The notes under the pieces: generated by a model
Seen by the model: only the letters and a program-made list of their open reading frames with translations
Databases searched by the model: none
Told to the model about the DNA's origin: nothing
Part shown: piece by piece, positions 12,988 through 13,906 of the stretch
Layout of the letters: each line of letters begins with the position of its first letter
Position numbering within the stretch: position 1 is the stretch's first letter
Source of the DNA: Planctomycetaceae bacterium
Lineage (GTDB): Bacteria; Planctomycetota; Planctomycetia; Planctomycetales; Planctomycetaceae
DNA: 13,906 nt
Reading direction: 5' to 3'
Assembly: GCA_027000105.1 (NCBI GenBank)
Contig: JALTOP010000302.1
Span: 338 to 14,243, forward strand
Program-made: the position numbers and the translations under genes

Positions 12988-13905
12988 TTAGTTGCACGCT
13001 CTTCCGAAATCAGGAATCTTCAACAACTCGCCACCTTTGAGGGCGGATTGATGGGCGACGATTCCGGGAGCAGTGTATGCGACCGCTTCATACACATCGA
13101 CGGCTGGAGTCCGCTGTTTGATCAGCGAATCGATAAATTCGTGGGTGATGAAAGTGTGCGAGCCGTGATGACCGCTGTTGTGACGCAGTGGCTTGGGGAG
13201 CATGTCGGTTGCCCACCAGTTCGGCTGTTTGTAGTTTTCGAACTTGGGCAAATTTCTGACAAAGCCGGCATCATCTTTTTCGGTCTGATTTCCTTTTCGG
13301 ATGATCAATGGTCCCTGTCCGTTGGGGTGATGTCCGTAGAAGCTCATGTCGTCACCAATCCACTCGGCACGTTCACCACCACGGTGTGCACCTCGCCACC
13401 AGACCCGAACATTGAAACCCATGCCGGTATTCGTTTTGAACATCGCGGTTTCATCCCAGAACGGATTGTTGTAAACATTCGTTTTCAGAATTTCGTTGTC
13501 GTCTCCCCAGCCATGACAAACCACTTCTGTCAGTCGCTGCCCGGTCACACCAATTAAATGGGCGGTGCAATGTGTCGGATAGTGCATCGGTGGGAAACCG
13601 TGCCGCCAGGTCTTTTTGCCATTTTCGAAAAAGAGGGAATCAAGCCCATCGTGCTGATACATCGATTCGCAATAGATCAGATCGCCGAATTTCCCCTCCT
13701 GAAAAAACTTGCGAGCCGAAATCGTACTCTGCTGCCAGTAGCTGGTTTCTGCCATCATGAAGGTTTTGCCCGTTGATTTCACGGCATCGATCAACTGTTG
13801 ACATTCCTCCAGATTCATCGCAGCGGGCACCGCACACAAAACGTCTTTTCCCGCTTTCATCGCAGCGATACTGTGACGCACATGATTGGGCGCTTCGGTG
13901 AAAAT
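12988..13905 (-). CDS. Gfo/Idh/MocA-family oxidoreductase, C-terminal part; EKP motif absent
   Basis: The frame enters from the right edge (first visible residues IFTEAPNHVRHSIAAMKAGK) and ends with TAA at 12990-12988; 305 residues are visible and the nucleotide-binding GxGxxG start is outside. TEAPNH followed by AGKDVLCAVPAAMN is the standard end of the Rossmann half, where most relatives have EKP; here the codons at 13825-13833 encode AVP, with no lysine. The C-terminal part contains the mixed-sheet domain, PPMHYPTHCTAHLIGVTG (the His-bearing helix region) and a Trp/Gly-rich section. These enzymes use NAD(P) to oxidise or reduce sugars and sugar acids. I recall a planctomycete subfamily with the AVPA variant, so this is not likely a sequencing error. 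It is the likely first visible member of the minus-strand cluster. Confidence 0.88.
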   Translation of the reverse strand: MFTEAPNHVRHSIAAMKAGKDVLCAVPAAMNLEECQQLIDAVKSTGKTFMMAETSYWQQSTISARKFFQEGKFGDLIYCESMYQHDGLDSLFFENGKKTWRHGFPPMHYPTHCTAHLIGVTGQRLTEVVCHGWGDDNEILKTNVYNNPFWDETAMFKTNTGMGFNVRVWWRGAHRGGERAEWIGDDMSFYGHHPNGQGPLIIRKGNQTEKDDAGFVRNLPKFENYKQPNWWATDMLPKPLRHNSGHHGSHTFITHEFIDSLIKQRTPAVDVYEAVAYTAPGIVAHQSALKGGELLKIPDFGRACN

Positions 13906-13906
13906 T

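Noticed and set aside
12934..13557. 207-codon plus-strand frame opposite the oxidoreductase
   Set aside because: It is antisense to a clear Gfo/Idh/MocA gene and its product shows no family features.

Overview
The window looks like chromosomal DNA from a planctomycete, probably of the order Planctomycetales. This is an inference from gene content: a GroES/GroEL pair whose GroEL has no GGM tail, an RF-1-like single-domain protein with a helix-turn-helix tail, a secreted parallel beta-helix protein, a neutral-ceramidase-like protein, an SSS transporter, a Gfo/Idh/MocA oxidoreductase lacking the EKP motif, and long gene-poor stretches with dispersed repeats. Coding regions are of moderate GC. 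I see no phage, plasmid, IS or CRISPR features, and no tRNA or rRNA.

Layout, left to right. (1) Positions 1-171, minus strand: the first 57 codons of larC (nickel-pincer cofactor synthesis), running off the left edge. (2) 396-1628, plus strand: a LOG-family nucleoside-monophosphate phosphoribohydrolase, then a GGQ-motif release-factor-like protein with a DNA-binding-like tail. (3) 1629-4136: groES-groEL with a structured leader, a 178-nt intergenic region holding two hairpins, and two stacked hairpins after groEL. (4) 4137-5653: largely non-coding DNA carrying at least three copies of a roughly 70-bp dispersed repeat family and one small conserved-looking gene of unknown function (4616-4891). 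(5) 5654-6160: a secreted, extremely cysteine-rich small protein (27 Cys in 145 residues) with a promoter and a very good intrinsic terminator. (6) 6395-8154: an FtsQ/DivIB-like POTRA membrane protein and an FHA-domain protein with an acidic tail. (7) 8322-9554: a secreted beta-helix protein related to pectate-lyase-type enzymes. (8) 9670 to the right edge, minus strand: Gfo/Idh/MocA oxidoreductase, SSS-family sodium symporter, and ceramidase/amidase-like hydrolase, in that order of transcription, probably one catabolic operon and convergent with the beta-helix gene.

How the parts may work together: groES and groEL form the chaperonin. The right-hand block reads like a glycan or amide-linked-compound utilisation module, with import by the symporter, oxidation or reduction by the oxidoreductase and hydrolysis by the ceramidase-like enzyme, and possibly an extracellular beta-helix enzyme on the opposite strand. 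The FtsQ-like and FHA genes are adjacent, but nothing seen here shows they act together. I did not find a clearly new multi-gene system. The best leads are the cysteine-rich secreted protein, the RF-1/HTH fusion, the FtsQ-like protein away from a division cluster, the EKP-less oxidoreductase, and the dispersed intergenic repeats.
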